A stretch of DNA of 64,000 nucleotides, taken from Planctomycetota bacterium. Lineage in GTDB: Bacteria; Planctomycetota; PUPC01; DSUN01. This document shows positions 18,728-26,507 of the stretch, piece by piece (position 1 is the stretch's first letter; each line of letters starts with the position of its first letter). The stretch covers positions 1 to 64,000 of the forward strand of contig DAOOIT010000017.1 of assembly GCA_035384565.1 (NCBI GenBank). Reading direction: 5' to 3'. The translations under genes and the position numbers were made by a program. The notes below the pieces were generated by a model, which saw nothing but the letters and a program-made list of their open reading frames with translations, was not told where the DNA came from and searched no databases.

Positions 18728-18943
18728 TCACAGGTCTTCGGGGCGCAACCCCGTTCGCCTGGCAATCCGCGCGAGCATGCGAGGGCCGATCTCCTCGCGG
18801 TCATGGAAGGCGAAAACGAGGTCAGGCCATCCCGGACGGGATAGCACCTGAAGTGAACCCCCAGCCCTGCGCTTGACTGCCCAGCCAATGCGTAGCAAGG
18901 CCCGTAACACGTCTCGCGCTTTGCACGATGGCCAATCGCTCAC
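18728..18943 (-). CDS. hicA: HicA-family toxin, probably lacking its catalytic His
   Basis: 71 residues starting at GTG, overlapping the hicB stop by GTGA. HicA toxins are double-stranded-RNA-binding-fold ribonucleases. The sequence CKARDVLRALLRIGWAVKRRAGGS, then LSRPGWPDLVFAFHDREEIGPRMLARIARRTGL, matches the HicA/YcfA group. In relatives the segment after the Gly-Gly/Ser reads GSH with the catalytic histidine; here it is GSLQ. The toxin may therefore be inactive. Convergent with the Dph6-like gene, 23 bp away. Confidence 0.85.
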   Translation of the reverse strand: MSDWPSCKARDVLRALLRIGWAVKRRAGGSLQVLSRPGWPDLVFAFHDREEIGPRMLARIARRTGLRPEDL

Positions 18944-19140
18944 GCGGGTACCGCGAACAGCTCATCCAGCTCAGGAATAGGCTCACCCTGCTCAAGGCGA
19001 TCGGCGATGACGCGCAGTGCCAGAGCTTCCACCCTGGCGATGGCGTCCTCGCGGGTCTGACCGTAGGCCAGCGCCCCCGGCAGCTCAGGCACCTCCGCGA
19101 TCCAGCGCCCGTCTTCTTCCCGTTCCACCTCGATCCGCAT
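18940..19140 (-). CDS. hicB: HicB-family antitoxin
   Basis: 66 residues. The start MRIEVEREEDGRWIAEVPELPGALAYGQTREDAI is typical of the HicB partial RNase H fold that blocks HicA. It has no C-terminal DNA-binding domain, so autoregulation would need another factor. GGAGGTGA lies six bases before the ATG, fixing the start (longer frames lack a site). The antitoxin gene precedes the toxin gene, the reverse of E. coli hicAB but common elsewhere. Confidence 0.9.
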   Translation of the reverse strand: MRIEVEREEDGRWIAEVPELPGALAYGQTREDAIARVEALALRVIADRLEQGEPIPELDELFAVPA

Positions 19141-19145
19141 GTATC

Positions 19146-19355
19146 TCACCTCCACAACGGAATATGCCGCATCGCCACCCCGAGCGCAAGCGCGTGGCCT
19201 CGGTAGGCGCGGCGTTCGCGCGACGCCGACGCGCTCCATTGGCCGGCCGCGCGACCGCCTTGCGGCGGAGCCACGCGCCACAGGACGATCCCGCAGCCGC
19301 AAAGGGCGGCGGCGAGGGCCAGGGGAATGGAGTGGACCCGAACACGGCCCGCCAT
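19146..19355 (-). CDS. Possible small exported protein
   Basis: A 69-residue frame between the GH4 gene and hicB, same strand. The N-terminus (VHSIPLALAAALCGCGIVLW) could be a membrane segment or lipoprotein signal, and AGGAAAAGAG lies about 12 bases upstream of the ATG. The remainder is low-complexity Arg/Ala-rich sequence with no recognisable family. It may be a real small gene or chance in GC-rich DNA. Confidence 0.3.
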   Translation of the reverse strand: MAGRVRVHSIPLALAAALCGCGIVLWRVAPPQGGRAAGQWSASASRERRAYRGHALALGVAMRHIPLWR

Positions 19356-19386
19356 GTTCGTGCTCTTTTCCTGCGCTTGTTGGCGC

Positions 19387-20682
19387 CTACTCGCCGAACG
19401 CAGGCACGAGGTCGGCGTGGGCCGCGAGGCAGGCGTTCACGGCCTCCATGCCGGCCCGCTTGTCGAGAATCGTGGGATCGAGTTCCACGGCCTCACGCAG
19501 CAGCGTGCGGCTGCGCGCTGTCGCGGCACGCACGATGGCGTCGGTGACGCGCGCCGTGCGCTCGCAATACGGCAGCACGCTCGCGGGCAGCTCGACGGCC
19601 TGCGGCACGGGGCCGCTCGGGGTCGCTTCGGCAGGCGTCTCGACGAAGACGCCCCGCGGCAGATTGGGGACCTGACCGCGGTTGATCAGGTTGAGCGCGT
19701 GGAAGCGGCACGGACGGCCGAAGGCCATCGCGGCCACGAGGTCCATCGGACGCTCCCAGGCGGGGTGCTCGAAGAGCGGGTCGCAGGCGCAGCGGCCGTC
19801 GGCCACGTTGCGCAGCAGGGCGAGGCGCGCCTCGCGTTCCTCGGCGGTGCCGTGGTGCAGCGATTGGCCGCGCGGCGCCGGGCCGAGGGGCTCGAGGAAG
19901 TCTCGGATGTGGTTGTCGCCCGACATGGGCAGGAACCCCGTCTCGCGGGCGAGGACGAACGAGCGCGAAGGGTTGTCGCTCGCGGCGATGCGTCGCCGGA
20001 GTTCGGGCACCAGGTCAGCGCCCGTGGCCTTGTCGCGCAGGCTGAGGAGCCAACTGAAGTGGTTCACGCCCGCCATCGTCACGTTCCAGGCGACCTCGGC
20101 GCGCGTGGGCGGCCACGGCAGATGCTCGCCGTGCAGCAGGTGCCACACGCCGCTGAGGCCGCCCACGGCCACCGAGCAGAAGCCGGCCGTTCGCACGCCG
20201 CGCTCGTGCGCCGCCTGGCACACGCGCGGCAAAGGGTTGGCGCTGTTGAGCAGCCAGGCGTTGGGGCAGCGGCGCTTCATTGCATCGGCGAGGCCGCTGA
20301 TGAGGGCGATCTGGCGGAGCGAGTAGCTGATGCCGGCCACGCCGCCGAACTCGGTGACCCAGTGGCCGGGATACAGGCGAGCGACGATCTCGCAGTCCAT
20401 ATCAAGCCGGCGTCGCAGCTCTGCCGCGGCGGCGCAGAGTACGAAGTCGGCGCCGTCGAGCGCCGCGTCGCGGTCCGTGTGCACGGTCACGCGACTCTTG
20501 AGGCCGAACTCGCGGACCAGGCGCTGGCCGACCCTGCCCATGAGGCCGACCATTTCGGGGTGGACGTCCATCAGCGCCAGCTCGAGCCCGTCGAGCCGGT
20601 TCTCGACGAAGGCCTGCTTGAGAATGCTGGCGCCGAAGACGTAGGAGCCTGCGCCGATCACGGCGACTTTGACATCTGGCAT
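19387..20682 (-). CDS. GH4-family glycosidase
   Basis: 431 residues. GH4 enzymes use NAD+ and a divalent metal to cleave alpha- or beta-glycosides by an oxidation-elimination path. VAVIGAGSYVFGASIL at the N-terminus is the NAD-binding loop; LLNSANPLPRVCQA near residue 148 is the NxxNP substrate motif; GFCSVAVGG carries the expected metal-site Cys and AGVNHFSWLLSLRD the metal-binding His. The length fits alpha-galactosidase/alpha-glucosidase/6-phospho-glycosidase members; substrate cannot be chosen from sequence alone. Its own promoter is at 20733-20761. Confidence 0.93.
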   Translation of the reverse strand: MPDVKVAVIGAGSYVFGASILKQAFVENRLDGLELALMDVHPEMVGLMGRVGQRLVREFGLKSRVTVHTDRDAALDGADFVLCAAAAELRRRLDMDCEIVARLYPGHWVTEFGGVAGISYSLRQIALISGLADAMKRRCPNAWLLNSANPLPRVCQAAHERGVRTAGFCSVAVGGLSGVWHLLHGEHLPWPPTRAEVAWNVTMAGVNHFSWLLSLRDKATGADLVPELRRRIAASDNPSRSFVLARETGFLPMSGDNHIRDFLEPLGPAPRGQSLHHGTAEEREARLALLRNVADGRCACDPLFEHPAWERPMDLVAAMAFGRPCRFHALNLINRGQVPNLPRGVFVETPAEATPSGPVPQAVELPASVLPYCERTARVTDAIVRAATARSRTLLREAVELDPTILDKRAGMEAVNACLAAHADLVPAFGE

Positions 20683-20732
20683 GGTTTCTGTCGGGCGCCC
20701 TTTGCTGGTTGCAGGGGAGACGGACGCCGAGG

Positions 20733-20761
20733 ATCGTACCGCGCAGGGGGCAGGGCGTCAA
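20733..20761 (-). promoter_or_regulatory. Promoter of the GH4 gene
   Basis: On the minus strand TTGACG (20761-20756) and TACGAT (20738-20733), 17-bp spacer, about 50 bp before the ATG at 20682. Confidence 0.7.
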
Positions 20762-20773
20762 GCGCCCGCATGC

Positions 20774-20808
20774 GAATCCCCCGCCGGGGCGTTCCCGGCG
20801 GGGGATTC
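20774..20808 (-). terminator. Hairpin terminator after the Spy-like gene
   Basis: A perfect 15-bp stem (GAATCCCCCGCCGGG and its complement) with a 5-base loop, 35 bp after the stop of the gene at 20843-21781 and just upstream of the GH4 promoter. No T-run. Confidence 0.6.
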
Positions 20809-20842
20809 GGGGCGGGGAAATCCGGGGGCAGGGCTTACCCGC

Positions 20843-21781
20843 CTAGAACTCGGTAGCCTTGGGGGCGTCGGCCTTCGGGGGCGGGCCGCCGGGCTGGACG
20901 ACGGGCGCCACTTGCTGCCACCACCCGGCGCGCAGGGCCTTGGCCTTCTCGGCGCCGACGATCTCTGTGAGCTTCTTCTCGCAAGCGTCGTCGGCCTCGG
21001 CCACCTTCTTGTTGTAGACGTCGAGCGCGGCGGCGCCGGCCTGGTAGGCTTTCTTCTGCTCTTCGTTGAGCAGCATCACCATGCCTTCGGCGGCCTGGGT
21101 TTCGACCTGCTCGCGCACCTTGCGCATGGCCTCGCCGAACTTCTGGCGGGCCTCGGCGTCGCCCCAGTTCTGCGGGCGCGCGACGTCGCGCATCTTGTCG
21201 CGCATGCCGGCCCACGCGTCGCGCTGCACGCCGTCCATCGCGGCGCGCTGGTCCTCGGTCACGTTGATGCAGGTGCGCACGATGTCGGTCTTGCTGTTGG
21301 GCAGGTTGTAGATGGACATGCGGCCGGTGACGCCCTGGGCCTCGCGGGTCTTGAGGAGGACGGCGCGGAACTCCTTCTGGGCCGCCTCGTGGGCCTCGTC
21401 GCGCGCGGCGAGCGCGGCGAGCACCTGCTCGTACTTGGCCTTCTGGTCGGCGGGCAGGGCCTCGACGAGGAGGGCGGCGTACTTCTTGTCGAGGGTCCTG
21501 GCCAGCTCCACCAGGGCCTCGCGCTCGTCCAGGCTCCGTTGCTCGTCGAGCTTGGCCACGGCGGCCTGCTGCTCGGGGGTGAGGTCGAAGTAACGGCGCA
21601 GGGCGTCGAAGGCGTTGCCGTGGGGGCGGCCGCCAAAGAAGTCGCTGCCCCTCAGGGCGTCCCAGCGCCCGCGGTCCGGCGCGCCGCCGCGCTCGCCGTC
21701 CCGGCGGCCGGGCGGGCCGCCGGCGAGAACGGCCTGCGCGCCCAGGGCCAGCGCCAGGCTCCACCACATTAGCTTCCTCAC
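20843..21781 (-). CDS. Secreted helical protein, Spy/CpxP-like
   Basis: 312 residues with a signal peptide (MRKLMWWSLALALGAQAVLA). The body is almost wholly charged amphipathic helix. FDLTPEQQAAVAKLDEQRS near residues 65-83 resembles the LTxxQ motif of the Spy/CpxP periplasmic chaperone and metal-sensor group, and NVTEDQRAAMDGVQRDA near 165 looks like a second copy. It follows the sigma/anti-sigma pair by 64 bp on the same strand and may be part of that regulon. The Pro-rich C-terminus has no known motif. Function unproven. Confidence 0.75.
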   Translation of the reverse strand: MRKLMWWSLALALGAQAVLAGGPPGRRDGERGGAPDRGRWDALRGSDFFGGRPHGNAFDALRRYFDLTPEQQAAVAKLDEQRSLDEREALVELARTLDKKYAALLVEALPADQKAKYEQVLAALAARDEAHEAAQKEFRAVLLKTREAQGVTGRMSIYNLPNSKTDIVRTCINVTEDQRAAMDGVQRDAWAGMRDKMRDVARPQNWGDAEARQKFGEAMRKVREQVETQAAEGMVMLLNEEQKKAYQAGAAALDVYNKKVAEADDACEKKLTEIVGAEKAKALRAGWWQQVAPVVQPGGPPPKADAPKATEF

Positions 21782-21845
21782 GACTCACGCTCCTTTCGAT
21801 GGGGCCGGGCAACGCCCGGCCTGGGGATGGTGATGGGGCCGCCAG

Positions 21846-23054
21846 TCAGTTCAAGGCCGCCATGAGCACCAGGAAGCGCTCGAGGGAGTGATCGGCCTCC
21901 TCGCGGACCTGCTCCAGGCGCCGCAACTCCGCCGCCGCGGCGTCGAGCTCGAAGAACTCGGGATGGTTGGCCTCGAGGCGGCTCAAGGTGGCGGCGTGCG
22001 CGTGGAGCAGGCGTTCGACGAACTCGACGCGCTGGCTCAGGTGGGGCAGCCCTTCCTGCACCGCGGGCGAACGAAGCTCAAGGAGCCGGCGGGCGTACTC
22101 GTCGCGCAGGCGGGCGTAGCGCGCCCGCTTCTCGACCAGGGCCTCGCCGAGTGCCGCGCGGAGCGCGCGCGCCCGCTCTTCCACGACGCGCGCGGTGCCG
22201 GCCGATACGCCGCCCGCGATGATGGCCGAATCGCCTTCGGCCAGGGTGAGCTTCTGTGCGCCGAGGTCGAGGTCCAGGTGCCCGCTGAAGACATGGATGC
22301 GGATGCTCTCGGGCCAGTGGGCCAGCGCGCCCTCGGGGAAGGCCATGCCGGCGGCGAGCCGGTTGGCGGGGAAGCCCGCGCTGTAAAACTCGCAGCCTCT
22401 TGTTCTTGCGATGGCGCCGCCCAGTTCGGGCGCGAGCTCGATCGCCAGTTCCCTGCCGCGCCCGCCCACCTGCCCGATCAGGCTGCCGGCCAGCAGACTC
22501 AGGCCGGTCCCCTCGCCCGTGGGGCCGGGCATTCCCGTGAACTGGCTGCCGCTGGCCACCAGGAGCAGGGAGTCGGGGGCGAGGCCAACGGCGGCCGGCT
22601 CGGCCGCCACGTAGGGCCGGCCCTGCACCAGCCGCCGAGCGGGAAGCCCGTAGCCATCGAGCAGTTCGCCGGCCAGCAGCCCGCCGGGAATGGATGCTGC
22701 CTCGCGGCGGGCCGAGACCGGTTCAACCGACGGGGAGATCTGTGTGCGGTGGGGACGAAGCAGAGCCACAGTGAGGCACGCCGCCGCCGCCGCTGCGGCA
22801 GCGCCCGCCGCAAGCCACCGCCGCCACGACACTTGCGTGCGCGCACGGGCCAGTATGCTCTGGGCGAAGGCGGGCGAGGGCTCGGCCCAGGCGAACGCCG
22901 AACGCAGCGCCTCATCCACTCGGCGCACCTCGGCCAGCGCCGTGCGGCAGGCGGAGCACGACGCCAAGTGGGCCTCGACAGCCTCGCGGGCCTCCTCGGT
23001 GAGGGCGCCGAGCTCCAAAGCGTCCAGTTGATCCACAACTTCTTTGCAGGTCAT
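21846..23054 (-). CDS. Anti-sigma factor with zinc-finger and periplasmic domain
   Basis: 402 residues. The N-terminus carries the zf-HC2 anti-sigma motif HLASCSACRTALAE (about residues 29-42), followed by one membrane helix (WLAAGAAAAAAAACLTVALL, about 80-99). The periplasmic part, residues about 150-300, has the beta-rich pattern of FecR-like domains (LTLAEGDSAIIAGG), and the last 100 residues are coiled helix. It should hold the ECF sigma factor inactive at the membrane until a signal is sensed. The ATG overlaps the sigma stop (ATGA, 23051-23054). Confidence 0.87.
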   Translation of the reverse strand: MTCKEVVDQLDALELGALTEEAREAVEAHLASCSACRTALAEVRRVDEALRSAFAWAEPSPAFAQSILARARTQVSWRRWLAAGAAAAAAAACLTVALLRPHRTQISPSVEPVSARREAASIPGGLLAGELLDGYGLPARRLVQGRPYVAAEPAAVGLAPDSLLLVASGSQFTGMPGPTGEGTGLSLLAGSLIGQVGGRGRELAIELAPELGGAIARTRGCEFYSAGFPANRLAAGMAFPEGALAHWPESIRIHVFSGHLDLDLGAQKLTLAEGDSAIIAGGVSAGTARVVEERARALRAALGEALVEKRARYARLRDEYARRLLELRSPAVQEGLPHLSQRVEFVERLLHAHAATLSRLEANHPEFFELDAAAAELRRLEQVREEADHSLERFLVLMAALN

Positions 23055-23593
23055 TGCTTGTGCCGATCCTCACTCAGCATCTTGCGGAGCATTTGCCGTG
23101 CGCGCGTCAGCCGAGATGTCACGGACCCGGTCTGGAGCCCCAGGAGCCGCGCAATCTCCTCGCACGAGCAGCCCTGGGAGTAGTGCAGGTGGATCACCTG
23201 CTGATAGCCCTCGGGCAGCGTGGCGACGGCGTCGAGCACCTCGGGGTGCGGCTCACGGCGGTCTGCAACAGCGGCGTCGAGCAGGCTCGTGGGGTGCCGC
23301 GCGCGCTTCGAGGCGCGCCGGCGGGCCACGTTGAGCACGGTCTTGAGGAGCCAGGAGACAAATGCCTCCGGCTGCCTGAGCTGACCCAGCGAGCGGAAGG
23401 CCCGCAGAAACGCGTCTTGAGCCGCATCCTCGGCCTCGGCTCGATCGTGCAGGACGGCGTAGGCGCGGGCGATCACAAGGCCCTGATAGCGCTCGACGAG
23501 CGCGGCAAAGGCCCGCCGGTCGCCGGCTCTGGCCCGTTCGGCAAGCTGGCCGTCCTCCGGAGCCAAGGGGTCGCCTGCCGACCGGCTTTCCAT
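23051..23593 (-). CDS. ECF-type RNA polymerase sigma factor
   Basis: 180 residues. Region 2 (FAALVERYQGLVIARAYAVLHDRAEAEDAAQDAFLRAFRSL, in the first half) and region 4 (LPEGYQQVIHLHYSQGCSCEEIARLLGLQTGSVTSRLTRAR) are both complete. It directs RNA polymerase to stress- or envelope-type promoters and is coupled to the membrane anti-sigma gene by a 4-bp overlap. The downstream Spy-like gene is a candidate target. The promoter was not recognised, which is usual for self-regulated ECF genes. Confidence 0.95.
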   Translation of the reverse strand: MESRSAGDPLAPEDGQLAERARAGDRRAFAALVERYQGLVIARAYAVLHDRAEAEDAAQDAFLRAFRSLGQLRQPEAFVSWLLKTVLNVARRRASKRARHPTSLLDAAVADRREPHPEVLDAVATLPEGYQQVIHLHYSQGCSCEEIARLLGLQTGSVTSRLTRARQMLRKMLSEDRHKQ

Positions 23594-24041
23594 CCGTTAC
23601 TCCCACTTATCATTGTAGACACGAGGCGGCTGGCGATTGCTGCGAGTGCCTGTAGTATACCGGAAGAGGCCCGCGCGCTGTAGCGCGGCTTCGCGCCACG
23701 GCATCGTCGGCGGCCTCGCCACCTCCATTCGCCTGTGTGTTTTCGCACACTGTGCGGCGAAGGCCCGTGTTCCGGCGCCCTTTCTGCTCGAACGGCAGGC
23801 CATACAAGTGCTTCCTGATGCGGCTGTTATGGCTTGCGAAGCTCGAGCGATGACGCCGGCATGGCTCTTGCAGCCGCGGGTTGGTGTATAATAAAGGATA
23901 GAGCGGGGGGCACGGCAACAGCGGCGGCAGTTCCTCCCCCTGCCGCCGTTAAGTCCCTCTGACCCCCGCTCGCGCGTTGGCGCAGTAGAGCCGGGGGGAG
24001 AGGGCACGGGACGACGCAACTGGCTCCGCCAGAGGTGCCCC
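23594..24041. other. Gene-free region between divergent ECF and receiver genes
   Basis: About 450 bp without a credible gene. A perfect TATAAT at 23887-23892 points toward the receiver gene, but no good -35 box lies 16-18 bp upstream, so it is weak as a promoter. No palindromic repeat of the four window families occurs here. Confidence 0.5.
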
Positions 24042-24395
24042 ATGCCCCAAAGGCTGCTGCTCGTCGTAGCTGAGCCGACGGTTCTGAAGCATCTGCGACG
24101 CCTGTTCGCGCGCCAAGGGTATATGTGCGAGTGCGTCTCGACCTTGGCGGAGGCCCTGGACGCGTTGCGTCGGGACTCGTGTCCGGTGGCGGTGGTGGAC
24201 CTGGATCTGCTGGGCAGCGAGCCTGCGGGGACGGCTCGCCAGTTGCGCGAGACAAGCCCCACCACGCGCCTCCTTGTGCTCGACAGCCTCGCCGAGCACC
24301 GTGCCGGCCCCGAACGCGACCGGCTCTTCGACGCCGTCATCCCCAAGCCGTTCATCGCCGAGCCGTTGCTCAGCGCCCTCGCCTGCCCAACGTAA
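24042..24395 (+). CDS. Stand-alone response-regulator receiver domain
   Basis: 117 residues, a single CheY-like fold with no output domain. The phosphoacceptor is the Asp in VVDLDLLGSEP (about residue 50-52), LDS gives the conserved Ser/Thr, and IPKPF the conserved Lys-Pro. The usual acidic pair near the N-terminus is reduced to one Glu (VVAEPTV), so metal binding may be weaker. No kinase is adjacent; partners are unknown. Confidence 0.85.
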   Translation: MPQRLLLVVAEPTVLKHLRRLFARQGYMCECVSTLAEALDALRRDSCPVAVVDLDLLGSEPAGTARQLRETSPTTRLLVLDSLAEHRAGPERDRLFDAVIPKPFIAEPLLSALACPT

Positions 24396-24425
24396 GCCTC
24401 GTCTCTCCTGCGGCCGGGTCGGCGC

Positions 24426-24453
24426 TTGCTTTTTGGCCCGGCTTTGCTAGAAT
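24426..24453 (+). promoter_or_regulatory. Promoter of gatC and the fabZ-like gene
   Basis: TTGCTT (24426-24431) and TAGAAT (24448-24453), 16-bp spacer, 45 bp before the gatC ATG. Confidence 0.6.
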
Positions 24454-24497
24454 GGCCGCGTCGTGGCCAGGGCAGGCGAGCCGAGAGCACGAGCACG

Positions 24498-24785
24498 ATG
24501 GACCTCAACCGAGACCAGATAGACTATGTGGCGCATCTCTCGCGCCTCGCGCTCAGCGAGGCCGAGCGCCAGCTCTTCGGCTCTCAGCTCGCCAGCGTGC
24601 TGGCCTACTTCGAGAAGCTCGCCGAGCTGGACACCTCGGACGTGGCGCCGACGGCGCACGTCATGGGCCTGCGCAACGTCTTCCGCGACGACGTGGAGCG
24701 CCCCTCGGCCCCTCGCGAGGCGATGCTGGCGAATGCCCCCGCGCAGGCCTGCGGCTGTTATGTGGTGCCCAAGATCCTCGATTGA
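24498..24785 (+). CDS. gatC: Aspartyl/glutamyl-tRNA amidotransferase subunit C
   Basis: 95 residues, the normal GatC length. It stabilises the GatCAB complex that amidates misacylated Glu-tRNA(Gln) or Asp-tRNA(Asn). Signatures: DQIDYVAHLSRLALSEAE at residues 6-23, LDTSDVAPTAHVMGLRNVFRDD around 50-71, and the C-terminal CGCYVVPKIL. gatA and gatB are not in the window. The longer in-frame ATG at 24426 lies in the promoter and is rejected. Confidence 0.95.
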   Translation: MDLNRDQIDYVAHLSRLALSEAERQLFGSQLASVLAYFEKLAELDTSDVAPTAHVMGLRNVFRDDVERPSAPREAMLANAPAQACGCYVVPKILD

Positions 24786-24829
24786 GCGCCAGCGGGGCAG
24801 GCCCGCGCCCGTCACAGGAGAATCTCGCC

Positions 24830-25306
24830 GTGCCCAAGCCGCCCATCGTGGACCCCGCCTCGATTGACACGAGCCGCATCCAGTACGACATCGAGGCGAT
24901 CCGCAAGTGCAACCGCCAGCGCTTCGAGATGGAGCAGCTCACGGCCATCGTGCACGTGGACACCGAGAAGCGCCTCATCATCGCCTACAAGGACGTCTCG
25001 GACCAGGAGTTCTGGGTCCGCGGCCACATTCCCGGCCGTCCGCTCATGCCCGGCGTGGTGATGTGCGAGGCGGTCGCCCAGGCCGCCAGCTTCCTCATCG
25101 CCCAGTGCGTGAAGGACCTCAAGGACTTCGTCGGCTTCGGCGGGATGGACGAGGTGCGTTTCCGCGGCGAGGTGAAGCCGGGCGACCGCTTCATCGTCGT
25201 GGGCCAGATCGAGAGCCTGCGCCGCGCCTATGCCGTCATGCAGGCCCAGGCCTTCGTCGGCACCAGAATGGTCTTCGAGGGAAAGATCATCGGCGTCCCC
25301 ATGTAG
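24830..25306 (+). CDS. FabZ-like 3-hydroxyacyl-ACP dehydratase
   Basis: 158 residues from GTG 24830 behind CAGGAG. The hot-dog-fold core RGHIPGRPLMPGVVMCEAVAQAASFL has both the catalytic His (GHIPG) and Glu (CEAVAQ) of FabZ. DVSDQEFWVRGH and VKPGDRFIVVG also match. The protein has about 45 extra N-terminal residues beyond FabZ and lies away from other fatty-acid genes, so a role in special acyl-chain or polyketide-like synthesis is possible, besides ordinary fatty-acid elongation. 44 bp after gatC, probably co-transcribed. Confidence 0.88.
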   Translation: MPKPPIVDPASIDTSRIQYDIEAIRKCNRQRFEMEQLTAIVHVDTEKRLIIAYKDVSDQEFWVRGHIPGRPLMPGVVMCEAVAQAASFLIAQCVKDLKDFVGFGGMDEVRFRGEVKPGDRFIVVGQIESLRRAYAVMQAQAFVGTRMVFEGKIIGVPM

Positions 25307-25345
25307 GACTGCGGGTCGGCAGTCCGCGATTCGCCCCGGAATGCC

Positions 25346-26428
25346 ATGACGGGTCAACAGCGCTTCCTCAAAGCCCTCCGCCGCCAGCAGCCCGACCGCG
25401 TGCCGGTGTGGGAACTCATCGTCAACGAGCCGATCATCCGCGCCCTCCACGGGCCGGGCGTCTCGTACCACGACTTCTGCGACCGCGAGGACCTCGACGG
25501 CGTCACCACCTTCGAGAACCAGCGCGTCACCCGCCTCGACCCGCACACCGTGCGCGACGAGTGGGGCATCCTCTGGCGCACCGACGAGGCCACCGGCATC
25601 CCCTACCGGGTGGACGGCCCGATCAAGTCGCCCGCCGACCTCGACGCCTATCGCGCGCCCGACCCCGACGCCGACCACCGCCTGCTCACCCTGGCCGAGG
25701 CCGTGCGCCGCTTCCAGGGCCGCCGCGCCATCGTCTTCCTCAGCCACGACGCCTTCGAGTTCTCCTGCTACCTCTACGGCATGGACCGCCTGCTCATGGC
25801 CTACGTGGCCGAGCCCCAGGTGGCCCACCGCCTCGCCCGCATCGTCACCGACTACAAGAAGCGCGTGTGCGAACGCGCCGCCGCGCTCGGCGCCGACGTG
25901 CTGCTCACGGGCGACGACTACGCCAACCGCAAGGCCCCCCTCATGTCGCCCGCCCACTTCCGCGAGTTCTGCCTGCCCTATCTCCAGGAGATGGTGGACA
26001 CCGCGCACCGCCTGCGCAAGCCCTTCATCAAGCACACCGACGGCAACCTGTGGCCGATCCTCGACGACCTGGTGGGCGCGGGCATTGACGCGCTCGACCC
26101 CATCGAGCCGATCGCGGGGATGGACATCGGCGAGGTGAAGGCCCGGTACGGCCGCCGCATCGCCCTGTGCGGCAACGTAGACTGCGGCGAGCTGCTCTCG
26201 CGCGGCACGCCCGACGACGTGGTCGAGGCCGTCAAAGAGACCATCGCCAAGGCCAGCCCGGGCGGCGGCCACATCCTCGCCTCGTCCAACAGCATCCACC
26301 CCGCCGTCCGCCCCGCCAACTACCGGGCCATGCTCGCCGCCGCGCGCCGCTTCGGCCAATACCCGCTCGACCGACGCCTCGTCGCCGAGTACCGCGGCCG
26401 CCGCTACATCGAACGCTTCTTGGGCTGA
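25346..26428 (+). CDS. Uroporphyrinogen decarboxylase-family protein (non-heme type)
   Basis: 360 residues with the URO-D barrel pattern: RFLKALRRQQPDRVPVWE at the N-terminus, LLTGDDYANRKAPLMSPAHFREF near residues 192-213, IKHTDGNLWPILDDLVGAGIDALDPIEP near 228-255 and ILASSNSIHPAVRPANY near the end. Such genes in PVC bacteria, next to oxidoreductases and sugar enzymes, are thought to be corrinoid-type methyltransferases or enzymes of unknown role, not heme enzymes (inference). Followed by a large unknown protein and a Gfo/Idh/MocA gene on the same strand. Confidence 0.88.
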   Translation: MTGQQRFLKALRRQQPDRVPVWELIVNEPIIRALHGPGVSYHDFCDREDLDGVTTFENQRVTRLDPHTVRDEWGILWRTDEATGIPYRVDGPIKSPADLDAYRAPDPDADHRLLTLAEAVRRFQGRRAIVFLSHDAFEFSCYLYGMDRLLMAYVAEPQVAHRLARIVTDYKKRVCERAAALGADVLLTGDDYANRKAPLMSPAHFREFCLPYLQEMVDTAHRLRKPFIKHTDGNLWPILDDLVGAGIDALDPIEPIAGMDIGEVKARYGRRIALCGNVDCGELLSRGTPDDVVEAVKETIAKASPGGGHILASSNSIHPAVRPANYRAMLAAARRFGQYPLDRRLVAEYRGRRYIERFLG

Positions 26429-26507
26429 CGGCCGGGCCGCGGGCGCGGCGCCGCAAGACCCGCCGCCGGCCCCTGCGCGCCGGCGGCCTTGCCGGGGAGA
26501 CCTGGGG

